A stretch of 64,000 bases of DNA, taken from NCBI RefSeq assembly GCF_023343835.1, contig NC_064468.1:1-64000 (forward strand). The letters are read 5' to 3'. The notes under the pieces are model-generated. The model was not told where the DNA came from. It did not search any database and worked only from the letters and a program-made list of their open reading frames with translations. This DNA comes from Lagopus muta. Taxonomy: Eukaryota; Chordata; Aves; Galliformes; Phasianidae. Below, piece by piece: positions 1-14,960 of this stretch. Both the position numbers and the translations under genes were made by a program. Position 1 is the stretch's first letter. Every line of letters starts with the position of its first letter.

Positions 1-3000
1 AATCATGTAAAAAACCCCATATGACCTCACACAGACCTCATATGAGGACATAGCGACCAAATGAAGTCACCCGGACCAAATGACGTCCGGCGCACCAAAT
101 GACGGAGAACGCCCCAAATCATGTAAAAAACCCCATATGACCTCATACAGACCTCATATGAGGTCATGGCGACCAAATGAAGTCACCCGGACCAAATGAC
201 GTCCGGCGCACCAAATGACGGAGAACGCCCCAAATCATGTAAAAAACCCCATATGACCTCACACAGACCTCATATGAGGTCATGGCGACCAAATGAAGTC
301 ACCCGGACCAAATGACGTCCGGCGCACCAAATGACGGAGAACGCCCCATATCATGTAAAAAACCCCATATGACCTCATACAGACCTCATATGAGGACATA
401 CCGACCAAATGAAGTCACCCGGACCAAATGACGTCCGGCGCACCAAATGACGGAGAACGCCCCAAATCATGTAAAAAACCCCATATGACCTCATACAGAC
501 GTCATATGAGCTCACAGCGACCAAATGAAGTCACCTGGACCAAATGACGTCCGGCGCACCAAATGACGCAGAACGCCCCAAATCATGTAAAAAACCCCAT
601 ATGACCTCATACAGACCTCATATGAGGTCATAGCGACCAAATGAAGTCACCCGGACCAAATGACGAATGACGTCCGGCGCACCAAATGACGGAGAACGCC
701 CCAAATCATGTAAAAAACCCCATATGACCTCATACAGACCTCATATGAGGACATAGCGACCAAATGAAGTCACCCGGACCAAATGACGTCCGGCGCACCA
801 AATGACGGAGAACGCCCCAAATCATGTAAAAAACCCCATATGACCTCATACAGACGTCATATGAGCTCACAGCGACCAAATGAAGTCACCTGGACCAAAT
901 GACGTCCGGCGCACCAAATGACGCAGAACGCCCCAAATCATGTAAAAAACCCCATATGACCTCATACAGACCTCATATGAGGTCATTGCGACCAAATGAA
1001 CTCACCCGGACCAAATGACGAATGACGTCCGGCGCACCAAATGACGGAGAACGCCCCAAATCATGTAAAAAACCCCATATGACCTCATACAGACGTCATA
1101 TGAGGTCATAGCGACCAAATGAAGTCAACCGGACCAAATGACGTCCGGTGCACCAAATGACGGAGAACGCCCCAAATCATGTTAGAAACCCCATATGACC
1201 TCATACAGACGTCATATGAGGTCATAGCGACCAAATGAAGTCACCCGGACCAAATGACATCCGGCGCACCAAATGACGGAGAACGCCCCAAATCATGTAA
1301 AAAACCCCATATGACCTCATACAGACCTCATATGAGGTCATAGCGACCAAATGAAGTCACCCGGACCAAATGACGTCCGGCGCACCAAATGACGGAGAAC
1401 GCCCCAAATCATGTAAAAAACCCCATATTGACCTCATATGACCTCATATGAGGTCATAGCGACGAAATGAAGTCACCCGGACCAAATGACGTCCGGCGCA
1501 CCAAATGACGGAGAACGCCCCAAATCATGTAAAAAACCCCATATGACCTCATACAGACCTCATATGAGGTCATAGCGACCAAATGAAGTCACCCGGACCA
1601 AATGACGTCTGCCGCACCAAATGACGGAGAACGCCCCAAATCATGTAAAAAACCCCCATATGACCTCATACAGACCTCATATGAGGTCATAGCGACCAAA
1701 TGAAGTCACCCGGACCAAATGACGTCCGGCGCACCAAATGACGGAGAACGCCCCAAATCATGTAAAAAACCCCCTATGACCTCATACAGACCTCATATGA
1801 GGTCATAGCGACCAAATGAAGTCACCCGGACCAAATGACGTCCGGCGCACCAAATGACGGAGAACGCCCCAAATCATGTAAAAAACCCCATATGACCTCA
1901 TACAGACCTCATATGAGGTCATAGCGACCAAATGAAGTCACCCGGACCAAATGACGTCCGGCGCACCAAATGACGGAGAACGCCCCAAATCATGTAAAAA
2001 ACCCCATATGACCTCATATGACCTCATATGAGGTCATAGCGACCAAATGAAGTCACTCGGACCAAATGACGTCCGGCGCACCAAATGACGGAGAACGCCA
2101 CAAATCATGTAAAAAACCCCATATGACCTCATACAGACCTCATATGAGGTCATAGCGACCAAATGAAGTCACCCGGACCAAATGACGTCCGGCTCACCAA
2201 ATGACGGAGAACGCCCCCAAATCATGTAAAAAAACCCCATATGACCTCATACAGACCTCATATGAGGTCATAGTGACCAAGTGAAGTCACCCGGACCAAA
2301 TGACGTCCGGCGCACCAAATGACGGAGAACACCCCAAATCATTTAAAAAACCCCATATGACCTCATACAGACGTCATATGAGGTCATAGCGACCAAATGA
2401 AGTCACCCAGACCAAATGACGTCCGGCGCACCAAATGACGGAGAACGCCCCAAATCATGTAAAAAACCCCATATGACCTCATATGACCTCATATGAGGTC
2501 ATAGCGACCAAATGAAGTCACTCGGACCAAATGACTTCCGGCGCACCAAATGACGGAGAACGCCCCAAATCATGTAAAAAACCCCATATGACCTCATACA
2601 GACCTCATATGAGGTCATAGCGACCAAATGAACTCACCCAGACCAAATGACGTCCGGCGCACCAAATGACGGAGAACGCCCCAAATCATGTAAAAAACCC
2701 CATATGACCTCATACAGACGTCATATGAGCTCACAGCGACCAAATGAAGTCACCTGGACCAAATGACGTCCGGCGCACCAAATGACGGAGAACGCCCCAA
2801 ATCATGTAAAAAACCCCATATGACCTCATACAGACCTCATATGAGGTCATAGCGACCAAACGAAGTCACCCGGACCAAATGACATCCGGCGCACCAAATG
2901 ACCGAGAACGCCCCAAATCATGTAAAAAAACCCCATATGACCTCATACAGACGTCATATGAGGTCATAGCGACCAAATGAAGTCAACCGGACCAAATGAC

Positions 3001-3539
3001 GTCCGGTGCACCAAATGACGGAGAACGCCCCAAATCATGTAAAAAACCCCATATGACCTCATACAGACGTCATATGAGGTCATAGCGACCAAATGAAGTC
3101 ACCCGGACCAAATGGACATCCGGCGCACCAAATGACGGAGAACACCACAAATCATGTAAAAAACCCCATATGACCTCATACAGACCTCATATGAGGTCAT
3201 AGCGACCAAATGAAGTCACCCGGACCAAATGACGTCCGGCGCACCAAATGACGGAGAACGCCCCAAATCATGTAAAAAACCCCATATGACCTCATACAGA
3301 CCTCATATGAGGACATGGTGACCAAATGAAGTCACCCGGACCAAATGACGTCCGGCGCACCAAATGACGGAGAACGCCCCAAATCATGTAAAAAAAACCC
3401 CATATGACCTCATACAGACCTCATATGAGGTCATAGCGACCAAATGAAGTCACCCGGACCAAATGACGTCCGGCGCACCAAATGACGGAGAACGCCCCAA
3501 ATCATGTAAAAAAACCCCATATGACCTCATACAGACCTC

Positions 3540-6320
3540 ATATGAGGTCATGGGGACCAAATGAAGTCACCTGGACCAAATGACGTCCGGCGCACCAAAT
3601 GACGGAGAACGCCCCAAATCATGTAAAAAACCCCATATGACCTCATACAGACCTCATATGAGGTCATGGGGACCAAATGAAGTCACCCGGACCAAATGAC
3701 GTCCGGCGCACCAAATGACGGAGAACGCCCCAAATCATGTAAAAAACCCCATATGACCTCATACAGACCTCATATGAGGTCATAGCGACCAAATGAAGTC
3801 ACCCGGACCAAATGACGTCCGGCGCACCAAATGACGGAGAACGCCCCAAATCATGTAAAAAACCCCATATGACCTCACACAGACCTCATATGAGGTCATG
3901 GCGACCAAATGAAGTCACCCGGACCAAATGACGTCCGGCGCACCAAATGACGGAGAACGCCCCAAATCATGTAAAAAACCCCCTATGACCACATCCAGAC
4001 CTCATATGAGGTCATGGCGACCAAATGAAGTCACCCGGACCAAATGACGTCCGGCGCACCAAATGACGGAGAACGCCCCAAATCATGTAAAAAACCCCCA
4101 TATGACCTCATACAGACCTCATATGAGGTCATAGCGATCAAATGAAGTCACCTGGACCAAATGACGTCCCGCGGACCAAATGACGTCCGGCGCACCAAAT
4201 GACGGAGAACGCCCCAAATCATGTAAAAAACCCCATATGACCTCATACAGACCTCATATGAGGTCATGGCGACCAAATGAAGTCACCCGGACCAAATGAC
4301 GTCCGGCGCACCAAATGACGGAGAACGCCCCAAATCATGTAAAAAACCCCATATGACCTCATACAGACCTCATATGAGGTCATGGCGACCAAATGAAGTC
4401 ACCCGGACCAAATGACGTCCGGCGCACCAAATGACGGAGAACGCCCCAAATCATGTAAAAAACCCCATATGACCTCATACAGACCTCATATGAGGTCATG
4501 GCGACCAAATGAAGTCACCCGGACCAAATGACGTCCGGCGCACCAAATGACGGAGAACGCCCCAAATCATGTAAAAAACCCCATATGACCTCATACAGAC
4601 CTCATATGAGGTCATAGCGATCAAATGAAGTCACCTGGACCAAATGACGTCCCGCGGACCAAATGACGTCCGGCGCACCAAATGACGGAGAACGCCCCAA
4701 ATCATGTAAAAAACCCCATATGACCTCATACAGACCTCATATGAGGTCATGGCGACCAAATGAAGTCACCCGGACCAAATGACGTCCGGCGCACCAAATG
4801 ACGGAGAACGCCCCAAATCATGTAAAAAACCCCATATGACCTCATACAGACCTCATATGAGGTCATGGCGACCAAATGAAGTCACCCGGACCAAATGACG
4901 TCCGGCGCACCAAATGACGGAGAACGCCCCAAATCATGTAAAAAACCCCATATGACCTCATACAGACCTCATATGAGGTCATGGCGACCAAATGAAGTCA
5001 CCCGGACCAAATGACGTCCGGCGCACCAAATGACGGAGAACGCCCCAAATCATGTAAAAAACCCCATATGACCTCACACAGACCTCATATGTGGACATAC
5101 CGACCAAATGAAGTCACCCGGACCAAATGACGTCCGGCGCACCAAATGACGGAGAACGCCCCAAATCATGTAAAAAACCCCATATGACCTCATACGGACC
5201 TCATATGAGGTCATGGCGACCAAATGAAGTCACCCGGACCAAATGACGTCCGGCGCACCAAATGACGGAGAACGCCCCAAATCATGTAAAAAACCCCATA
5301 TGACCTCATACAGACCTCATATGAGGTCATACCGACCAAATGAAGTCACCCGGACCAAATGACGTCCGGCGCACCAAATGACGGAGAACGCCCCAAATCA
5401 TGTAAAAAACCCCATATGACCTCATACAGACGTCATATGAGGGCATAGCGACCAAATGAAGTCACCTGGACCAAATGACGTCCGGCGCACCGAATGACGG
5501 AGAACGCCCCAAATCATGTAAAAAACCCCACATGACCTCATACAGACCTCATATGAGGACATAGCGACCAAATGAAGTCACCCGGACCAAATGACGTCCG
5601 GCGCACCAAATGACGGAGAACGCCCCAAATCATGTAAAAAACCCCATATGACCTCATACAGACCTCATATGAGGTCATGGGGACCAAATGAAGTCACCTG
5701 GACCAAATGACGTCCGGCGCACCAAATGACGGAGAACGCCCCAAATCATGTAAAAAACCCCATATGACCTCATACAGACCTCATATGAGGTCATGGGGAC
5801 CAAATGAAGTCACCCGGACCAAATGACGTCCGGCGCACCAAATGACGGAGAACGCCCCAAATCATGTAAAAAACCCCATATGACCTCATACAGACCTCAT
5901 ATGAGGTCATAGCGACCAAATGAAGTCACCCGGACCAAATGACGTCCGGCGCACCAAATGACGGAGAACGCCCCAAATCATGTAAAAAACCCCATATGAC
6001 CTCACACAGACCTCATATGAGGTCATGGCGACCAAATGAAGTCACCCGGACCAAATGACGTCCGGCGCACCAAATGACGGAGAACGCCCCAAATCATGTA
6101 AAAAACCCCCTATGACCACATCCAGACCTCATATGAGGTCATGGCGACCAAATGAAGTCACCCGGACCAAATGACGTCCGGCGCACCAAATGACGGAGAA
6201 CGCCCCAAATCATGTAAAAAACCCCATATGACCTCATACAGACCTCATATGAGGTCATAGCGATCAAATGAAGTCACCTGGACCAAATGACGTCCGGCGG
6301 ACCAAATGACGTCCGGCGCA
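3540..6320. repeat. Duplicated satellite block, ~2.13 kb spacing
   Basis: A run of distinctive units (TCATGGGGACC, then a unit with ATGACCACATCCAGACC, then the GCGATCAAATG unit) occurs at about 3540-4200 and again at about 5660-6320. The ACATCCAGAC marker is at 3991 and 6118, an offset of 2127 bp. Several units moved together, as expected from unequal exchange or block amplification. Confidence 0.85.
4110..4690. repeat. 135-bp variant satellite units with an extra 19-bp subunit
   Basis: Two units here have the GGACCAAATGACGTCC subunit duplicated (GACGTCCCGCGGACC then GACGTCCGG), giving about 135 bp instead of 116. Their marker GCGATCAAATG ends near 4140 and again 483 bp later, which is 4 x 116 + 19. 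A third such unit lies near 6265-6320. This shows that the array can gain or lose a single 19-bp subunit, which supports the compound origin of the 116-bp unit. Confidence 0.85.
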
Positions 6321-8039
6321 CCAAATGACGGAGAACGCCCCAAATCATGTAAAAAACCCCATATGACCTCATACAGACCTCATATGAGGACATACCGACC
6401 AAATGAAGTCACCCGGACCAAATGACGTCCGGCGCACCAAATGACGGAGAACGCCCCAAATCATGTAAAAAAACCCCATATGACCTCATACAGACCTCAT
6501 ATGAGGTCATGGCGACCAAATGAAGTCACCCGGACCAAATGACGTCCGGCGCACCAAATGACGGAGAACGCCCCAAATCATGTAAAAAACCCCATATGAC
6601 CTCATACAGACCTCATATGAGGTCATGGCGACCAAATGAAGTCACCCGGACCAAATGACGTCCGGCGCACCAAATGACGGAGAACGCCCCAAATCATGTA
6701 AAAAACCCCATATGACCTCATACAGACCTCATATGAGGTCATGGCGACCAAATGAAGTCACCCGGACCAAATGACGTCCGGCGCACCAAATGACGGAGAA
6801 CGCCCCAAATCATGTAAAAAACCCCATATGACCTCACACAGACCTCATATGTGGACATACCGACCAAATGAAGTCACCCGGACCAAATGACGTCCGGCGC
6901 ACCAAATGACGGAGAACGCCCCAAATCATGTAAAAAACCCCATATGACCTCATACGGACCTCATATGAGGTCATGGCGACCAAATGAAGTCACCCGGACC
7001 AAATGACGTCCGGCGCACCAAATGACGGAGAACGCCCCAAATCATGTAAAAAACCCCATATGACCTCATACAGACCTCATATTGAGGTCATACCGACCAA
7101 ATGAAGTCACCCGGACCAAATGACGTCCGGCGCACCAAATGACGGAGAACGCCCCAAATCATGTAAAAAACCCCATATGACCTCATACAGACGTCATATG
7201 AGGGCATAGCGACCAAATGAAGTCACCTGGACCAAATGACGTCCGGCGCACCGAATGACGGAGAACGCCCCAAAATCATGTAAAAAACCCCACATGACCT
7301 CATACAGACCTCATATGAGGACATAGCGACCAAATGAAGTCACCCGGACCAAATGACGTCCGGCGCACCAAATGACGGAGAACGCCCCAAATCATGTAAA
7401 AAACCCCATATGACCTCACACAGACCTCATATGAGGTCATGGCGACCAAATGAAGTCACCCGGACCAAATGACGTCCGGCGCACCAAATGACGGAGAACG
7501 CCCCAAATCATGTAAAAAACCCCATATGACCTCATACAGACCTCATATGAGGACATACCGACCAAATGAAGTCACCCGGACCAAATGACGTCCGGCGCAC
7601 CAAATGACGGAGAACGCCCCAAATCATGTAAAAAACCCCATATGACCTCATACAGACCTCATATGAGGACATACCGACCAAATGAAGTCACCCGGACCAA
7701 ATGACGTCCGGCGCACCAAATGACGGAGAACGCCCCAAATCATGTAAAAAACCCCATATGACCTCATACAGACCTCATATGAGGTCATGGCGACCAAATG
7801 AAGTCACCCGGACCAAATGACGTCCGGCGCACCAAATGACGGAGAACGCCCCAAATCATGTAAAAAACCCCATATGACCTCATACAGACCTCATATGAGG
7901 TCATGGCGACCAAATGAAGTCACCCGGACCAAATGACGTCCGGCGCACCAAATGACGGAGAACGCCCCAAATCATGTAAAAAACCCCATATGACCTCACA
8001 CAGACCTCATATGTGGACATACCGACCAAATGAAGTCAC

Positions 8040-11000
8040 CCGGACCAAATGACGTCCGGCGCACCAAATGACGGAGAACGCCCCAAATCATGTACAAAAC
8101 CCCATATGACCTCATACAGACCTCATATGTGGACATAGCGACCAAATGAAGTCACCCGGACCAAATGACGTCCGGCGCACCAAATGACGGAGAACGCCCC
8201 AAATCATGTAAAAAACCCCATATGACCTCATACAGACCTCATATGAGGTCATGGCGGACCAAATGAAGTCACCCGGACCAAATGACGTCCGGCGCACCAA
8301 ATGACGGAGAACGCCCCAAATCATGTAAAAAACCCCATATGACCTCATACAGACCTCATATGAGGTCATGGCGACCAAATGAAGTCACCGGGGACCAAAT
8401 GACGTCCGGCGCACCAAATGACGGAGAACGCCCCAAATCATGTAAAAAACCCCATATGACCTCATACAGACGTCATATGAGGGCATAGCGACCAAATGAA
8501 GTCACCCGGACCAAATGACGTCCGGCGCACCGAATGACGGAGAACGCCCCAAATCATGTAAAAAACCCCATATGACCTCACACAGACCTCATATGAGGTC
8601 ATGGCGACCAAATGAAGTCACCCGGACCAAATGACGTCCGGCGCACCAAATGACGGAGAACGCCCCAAATCATGTAAAAAACCCCATATGACCTCATACA
8701 GACCTCATATGAGGTCATGGCGACCAAATGAAGTCACCCGGACCAAATGACGTCCGGCGCACCAAATGACGGAGAACGCCCCAAATCATGTAAAAAACCC
8801 CCATATGACCTCATACAGACCTCATATGAGGTCATACCGACCAAATGAAGTCACCCGGACCAAATGACGTTCCGGCGCACCAAATGACGGAGAACGCCCC
8901 AAATCATGTAAAAAAACCCCATATGACCTCATACAGACCTCATATGTGGACATACCGACCAAATGAAGTCACCCGGACCAAATGACGTCCGGCGCACCAA
9001 ATGACGGAGAACGCCCCAAATCATGTAAAAAACCCCATATGACCTCATACAGACCTCATATGTGCACATACCGACCAAATGAAGTCACCCGGACCAAATG
9101 ACGTCCGGCGCACCAAATGACGGAGAACGCCCCAAATCATGTAAAAAAACCCCATATGACCTCATACAGACCTCATATGAGGTCATGGCGACCAAATGAA
9201 GTCACCCGGACCCAAATGACGTCCGGCGCACCAAATGACGGAGAACGCCCCAAATCATGTAAAAAACCCCATATGACCTCATACAGACCTCATATGAGGT
9301 CATGGCGACCAAATGAAGTCACCCGGACCAAATGACGTCCGGCGCACCAAATGACGGAGAACGCCCCAAATCATGTAAAAAACCCCATATGACCTCATAC
9401 AGACGTCATATGAGGGCATAGCGACCAAATGAAGTCACCCGGACCAAATGACGTCCGGCGCACCGAAATGACGGAGAACGCCCCAAATCATGTAAAAAAC
9501 CCCATATGACCTCACACAGACCTCATATGAGGGTCATGGCGACCAAATGAAGTCACCCGGACCAAATGACGTCCGGCGCACCAAATGACGGAGAACGCCC
9601 CAAATCATGTAAAAAACCCCATATTGACCTCATACAGACCTCATATGAGGTCATGGCGACCAAATGAAGTCACCCGGACCAAATGACGTCCGGCGCACCA
9701 AATGACGGAGAACGCCCCAATCATGTAAAAAACCCCATATGACCTCATACAGACCTCATATGAGGTCATGGCGACCAAATGAAGTCACCCGGACCAAATG
9801 ACGTCCGGCGCACCAAATGACGGAGAACGCCCCAAATCATGTAAAAAACCCCATATGACCTCACACAGACCTCATATGTGGACATACCGACCAAATGAAG
9901 TCACCCGGACCAAATGACGTCCGGCGCACCAAATGACGGAGGAACGCCCCAAATCATGTACAAAACCCCATATGACCTCATACAGACCTCATATGTGGAC
10001 ATAGCGACCAAATGAAGTCACCCGGACCAAATGACGTCCGGCGCACCAAATGACGGAGAACGCCCCAAATCATGTAAAAAACCCCATATGACCTCATACA
10101 GACCTCATATGAGGTCATGGCGACCAAATGAAGTCACCCGGACCAAATGACGTCCGGCGCACCAAATGACGGAGAACGCCCCAAATCATGTAAAAAAACC
10201 CCATATGACCTCATACAGACCTCATATGAGGTCATGGCGACCAAATGAAGTCACCGGGACCAAATGACGTCCGGCGCACCAAATGACGGAGAACGCCCCA
10301 AATCATGTAAAAAACCCCATATGACCTCATACAGAACGTCATATGAGGGCATAGCGACCAAATGAAGTCACCCGGACCAAATGACGTCCGGCGCACCGAA
10401 TGACGGAGAACGCCCCAAAATCATGTAAAAAACCCCATATGACCTCACACAGACCTCATATGAGGTCATGGCGACCAAATGAAGTCACCCGGACCAAATG
10501 ACGTCCGGCGCACCAAATGACGGAGAACGCCCCAAATCATGTAAAAAACCCCATATGACCTCATACAGACCTCATATGAGGTCATGGCGACCAAATGAAG
10601 TCACCCGGACCAAATGACGTCCGGCGCACCAAATGACGGAGAACGCCCCAAATCATGTAAAAAACCCCATATGACCTCATACAGACCTCATATGAGGTCA
10701 TACCGACCAAATGAAGTCACCCGGACCAAATGACGTCCGGCGCACCAAATGACGGAGAACGCCCCAAATCATGTAAAAAAACCCCATATGACCTCATACA
10801 GACCTCATATGTGGACATACCGACCAAATGAAGTCACCCGGACCAAATGACGTCCGGCGCACCAAATGACGGAGAACGCCACCAAATCATGTAAAAAACC
10901 CCATATGACCTCATACAGACCTCATATGTGCACATACCGACCAAATGAAGTCACCCGGACCAAATGACGTCCGGCGCACCAAATGACGGAGAACGCCCCA

Positions 11001-14000
11001 AATCATGTAAAAAACCCCATATGACCTCATACAGACCTCATATGAGGTCATGGCGACCAAATGAAGTCACCCGGACCAAATGACGTCCGGCGCACCAAAT
11101 GACGGAGAACGCCCCAAATCATGTAAAAAACCCCATATGACCTCATACAGACCTCATATGAGGTCATGGCGACCAAATGAAGTCACCCGGCACCAAATGA
11201 CGTCCGGCGCACCAAATGACGGAGAACGCCCCAAATCATGTAAAAAACCCCATATGACCTCATACAGACGTCATATGAGGGCATAGCGACCAAATGAAGT
11301 CACCCGGACCAAATGACGTCCGGCGCATCCGAATGACGGGAGAACGCCCCAAATCATGTAAAAAACCCATATGACCTCACACAGACCTCATATGAGGTCA
11401 TGGCGACCAAATGAAGTCACCCGGACCAAATGACGTCCGGCGCACCAAATGACGGAGAACGCCCCAAAATCATGTAAAAAACCCCATATGACCTCATACA
11501 GACCTCATATGTGGACATACCGACCAAATGAAGTCACCCGGACCAAATGACATCGGCGCACCAAATGACGGAGAACGCCCCAAATCATGTAAAAAACCCC
11601 ATATGACCTCATACAGACCTCATATGAGGTCATGGCGACAAATGAAGTCACCCGGACCAAATGACGTCCGGCGCACCAAATGACGGAGAACGCCCCAAAT
11701 CATGTAAAAAACCCCATATGACCTCATACAGACCTCATATGAGGTCATGGCGACCAAATGAAGTCACCCGGACCAAATGACGTCCGGCGCACCAAATGAC
11801 GGAGAACGCCCCAAATCATGTAAAAAAACCCCATATGACCTCATACAGACCTCATATGTGCACATACCGACCAAATGAAGTCACCCGGACCAATGACGTC
11901 CGGCGCACCAAATGACGGAGAACGCCCCAAATCATGTAAAAAACCCCATATGACCTCATACAGACCTCATATGTGGACATAGCGACCAAATGAAGTCACC
12001 CGGACCAAATGACGTCCGGCGCACCAAATGACGGAGAACGCCCCAAATCATGTAAAAAACCCCATATGACCTCATACAGACCTCATATGTGGACATAGCG
12101 ACCAAATGAAGTCACCCGGACCAAATGACGTCCGGCGCACCAAATGACGGAGAACGCCCCAAATCATGTAAAAAACCCCATATGACCTCATACAGACCTC
12201 ATATGAGGTCATGGCGACCAAATGAAGTCACCCGGACCAAATGACGTCCGGCGCACCAAATGACGGAGAACGCCCCAAATCATGTAAAAAACCCCATATG
12301 ACCTCATACAGACCTCATATGAGGTCATGGCGACCAAATGAAGTCACCCGGACCAAATGACGTCCGGCGCACCAAATGACGGAGAACGCCCCAAAATCAT
12401 GTAAAAAAACCCCATATGACCTCATACAGACCTCATATGTGGACATACCGACCAAATGAAGTCACCCGGACCAAATGACGTCCGGCGCACCAAATGACGG
12501 AGAACGCCCCAAATCATGTAAAAAAACCCCTTATGACCTCATACAGACCTCATATGAGGTCATGGCGACCAAATGAAGTCACCCGGACCCAAATGACGTC
12601 CGGCGCACCAAATGACAGAGAACGCCCCAAATCATGTAAAAAACCCCATATGACCTCATACAGACCTCATATGAGGACATGGCGACCAAATGAAGTCACC
12701 CGGACCAAATGACGTCCGGCGCACCAAATGACGGAGAACGCCCCAAATCATGTAAAAAACCCCATATGACCTCATACAGACGTCATATGAGGGCATAGCG
12801 ACCAAATGAAGTCACCCGGACCAAATGACGTCCGGCGCACCGAATGACGGAGAACGCCCCAAATCATGTAAAAAACCCCATATGACCTCATACAGACCTC
12901 ATATGAGGTCATGGCGACCAAATGAAGTCACCCGGACCAAATGACGTCCGGCGCACCAAATGACGGAGAACGCCCCAAATCATGTAAAAAACCCCATATG
13001 ACCTCATACAGACCTCATATGAGGTCATGGCGACCAAATGAAGTCACCCGGACCAAATGACGTCCGGCGCACCAAATGACGGAGAACGCCCCAAATCATG
13101 TAAAAAACCCCATATGACCTCATACAGACGTCATATGAGGGCATAGCGACCAAATGAAGTCACCCGGACCAAATGACGTCCGGCGCACCGAATGACGGAG
13201 AACGCCCCAAATCATGTAAAAAACCCCATATGACCTCACACAGACCTCATATGAGGTCATGGCGACCAAATGAAGTCACCCGGACCAAATGACGTCCGGC
13301 GCACCAAATGACGGAGAACGCCCCAAATCATGTAAAAAACCCCATATGACCTCATACAGACCTCATATGTGGACATACCGACCAAATGAAGTCACCCGGA
13401 CCAAATGACATCCGGCGCACCAAATGACGGAGAACGCCCCAAATCATGTAAAAAACCCCATATGACCTCATACAGACCTCATATGAGGTCATGGCGACCA
13501 AATGAAGTCACCCGGACCAAATGACGTCCGGCGCACCAAATGACGGAGAACGCCCCAAATCATGTAAAAAACCCCATATGACCTCATACAGACCTCATAT
13601 GAGGTCATGGCGACCAAATGAAGTCACCCGGACCAAATGACGTCCGGCGCACCAAATGACGGAGAACGCCCCAAATCATGTAAAAAACCCCATATGACCT
13701 CATACAGACCTCATATGTGCACATACCGACCAAATGAAGTCACCCGGACCAAATGACGTCCGGCGCACCAAATGACGGAGAACGCCCCAAATCATGTAAA
13801 AAACCCCATATGACCTCATACAGACCTCATATGAGGACATACCGACCAAATGAAGTCACCCGGACCAAATGACGTCTGGCGCACCAAATGACGGAGAACG
13901 CCCCAAATCATGTAAAAAACCCCATATGACCTCATACAGACCTCATATGTGGACATAGCGACCAAATGAAGTCACCCGGACCAAATGACGTCCGGCGCAC

Positions 14001-14960
14001 CAAATGACGGAGAACGCCCCAAATCATGTAAAAAACCCCATATGACCTCATACAGACCTCATATGTGGACATAGCGACCAAATGAAGTCACCCGGACCAA
14101 ATGACGTCCGGCGCACCAAATGACGGAGAACGCCCCAAATCATGTAAAAAACCCCATATGACCTCATACAGACCTCATATGAGGTCATGGCGACCAAATG
14201 AAGTCACCCGGACCAAATGACGTCCGGCGCACCAAATGACGGAGAACGCCCCAAATCATGTAAAAAACCCCATATGACCTCATACAGACCTCATATGAGG
14301 TCATGGCGACCAAATGAAGTCACCCGGACCAAATGACGTCCGGCGCACCAAATGACGGAGAACGCCCCAAATCATGTAAAAAACCCCATATGACCTCATA
14401 CAGACCTCATATGTGGACATACCGACCAAATGAAGTCACCCGGACCAAATGACGTCCGGCGCACCAAATGACGGAGAACGCCCCAAATCATGTAAAAAAC
14501 CCCTTATGACCTCATACAGACCTCATATGAGGTCATGGCGACCAAATGAAGTCACCCGGACCAAATGACGTCCGGCGCACCAAATGACAGAGAACGCCCC
14601 AAATCATGTAAAAAACCCCATATGACCTCATACAGACCTCATATGAGGACATGGCGACCAAATGAAGTCACCCGGACCAAATGACGTCCGGCGCACCAAA
14701 TGACGGAGAACGCCCCAAATCATGTAAAAAACCCCATATGACCTCATACAGACGTCATATGAGGGCATAGCGACCAAATGAAGTCACCCGGACCAAATGA
14801 CGTCCGGCGCACCAAATGACAGAGAACGCCCCAAATCATGTAAAAAACCCCATATGACCTCATACAGACCTCATATGAGGACATGGCGACCAAATGAAGT
14901 CACCCGGACCAAATGACGTCCGGCGCACCGAATGACGGAGAACGCCCCAAATCATGTAAA
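8040..14960. repeat. Repeated ~1.9-kb satellite blocks
   Basis: Marker units recur in the same order: TGTACAAAAC at about 8092 and 9959 (spacing near 1.87 kb, about 16 units), and TATGTGCACATACC at about 9060, 10925, 11855 and 13715. The CATATGAGGGCATAGC unit is interspersed through the blocks. This is a higher-order organisation of roughly 16 units. Copies between about 7.0 and 12.6 kb carry many 1-bp indels, while those after 12.7 kb are almost clean. Confidence 0.75.

Noticed and set aside
8112-12712. Short open frames of 68-88 codons in the satellite
   Set aside because: They span less than two repeat units and exist only where 1-bp indels restore a frame; the 116-bp period normally brings in stops.
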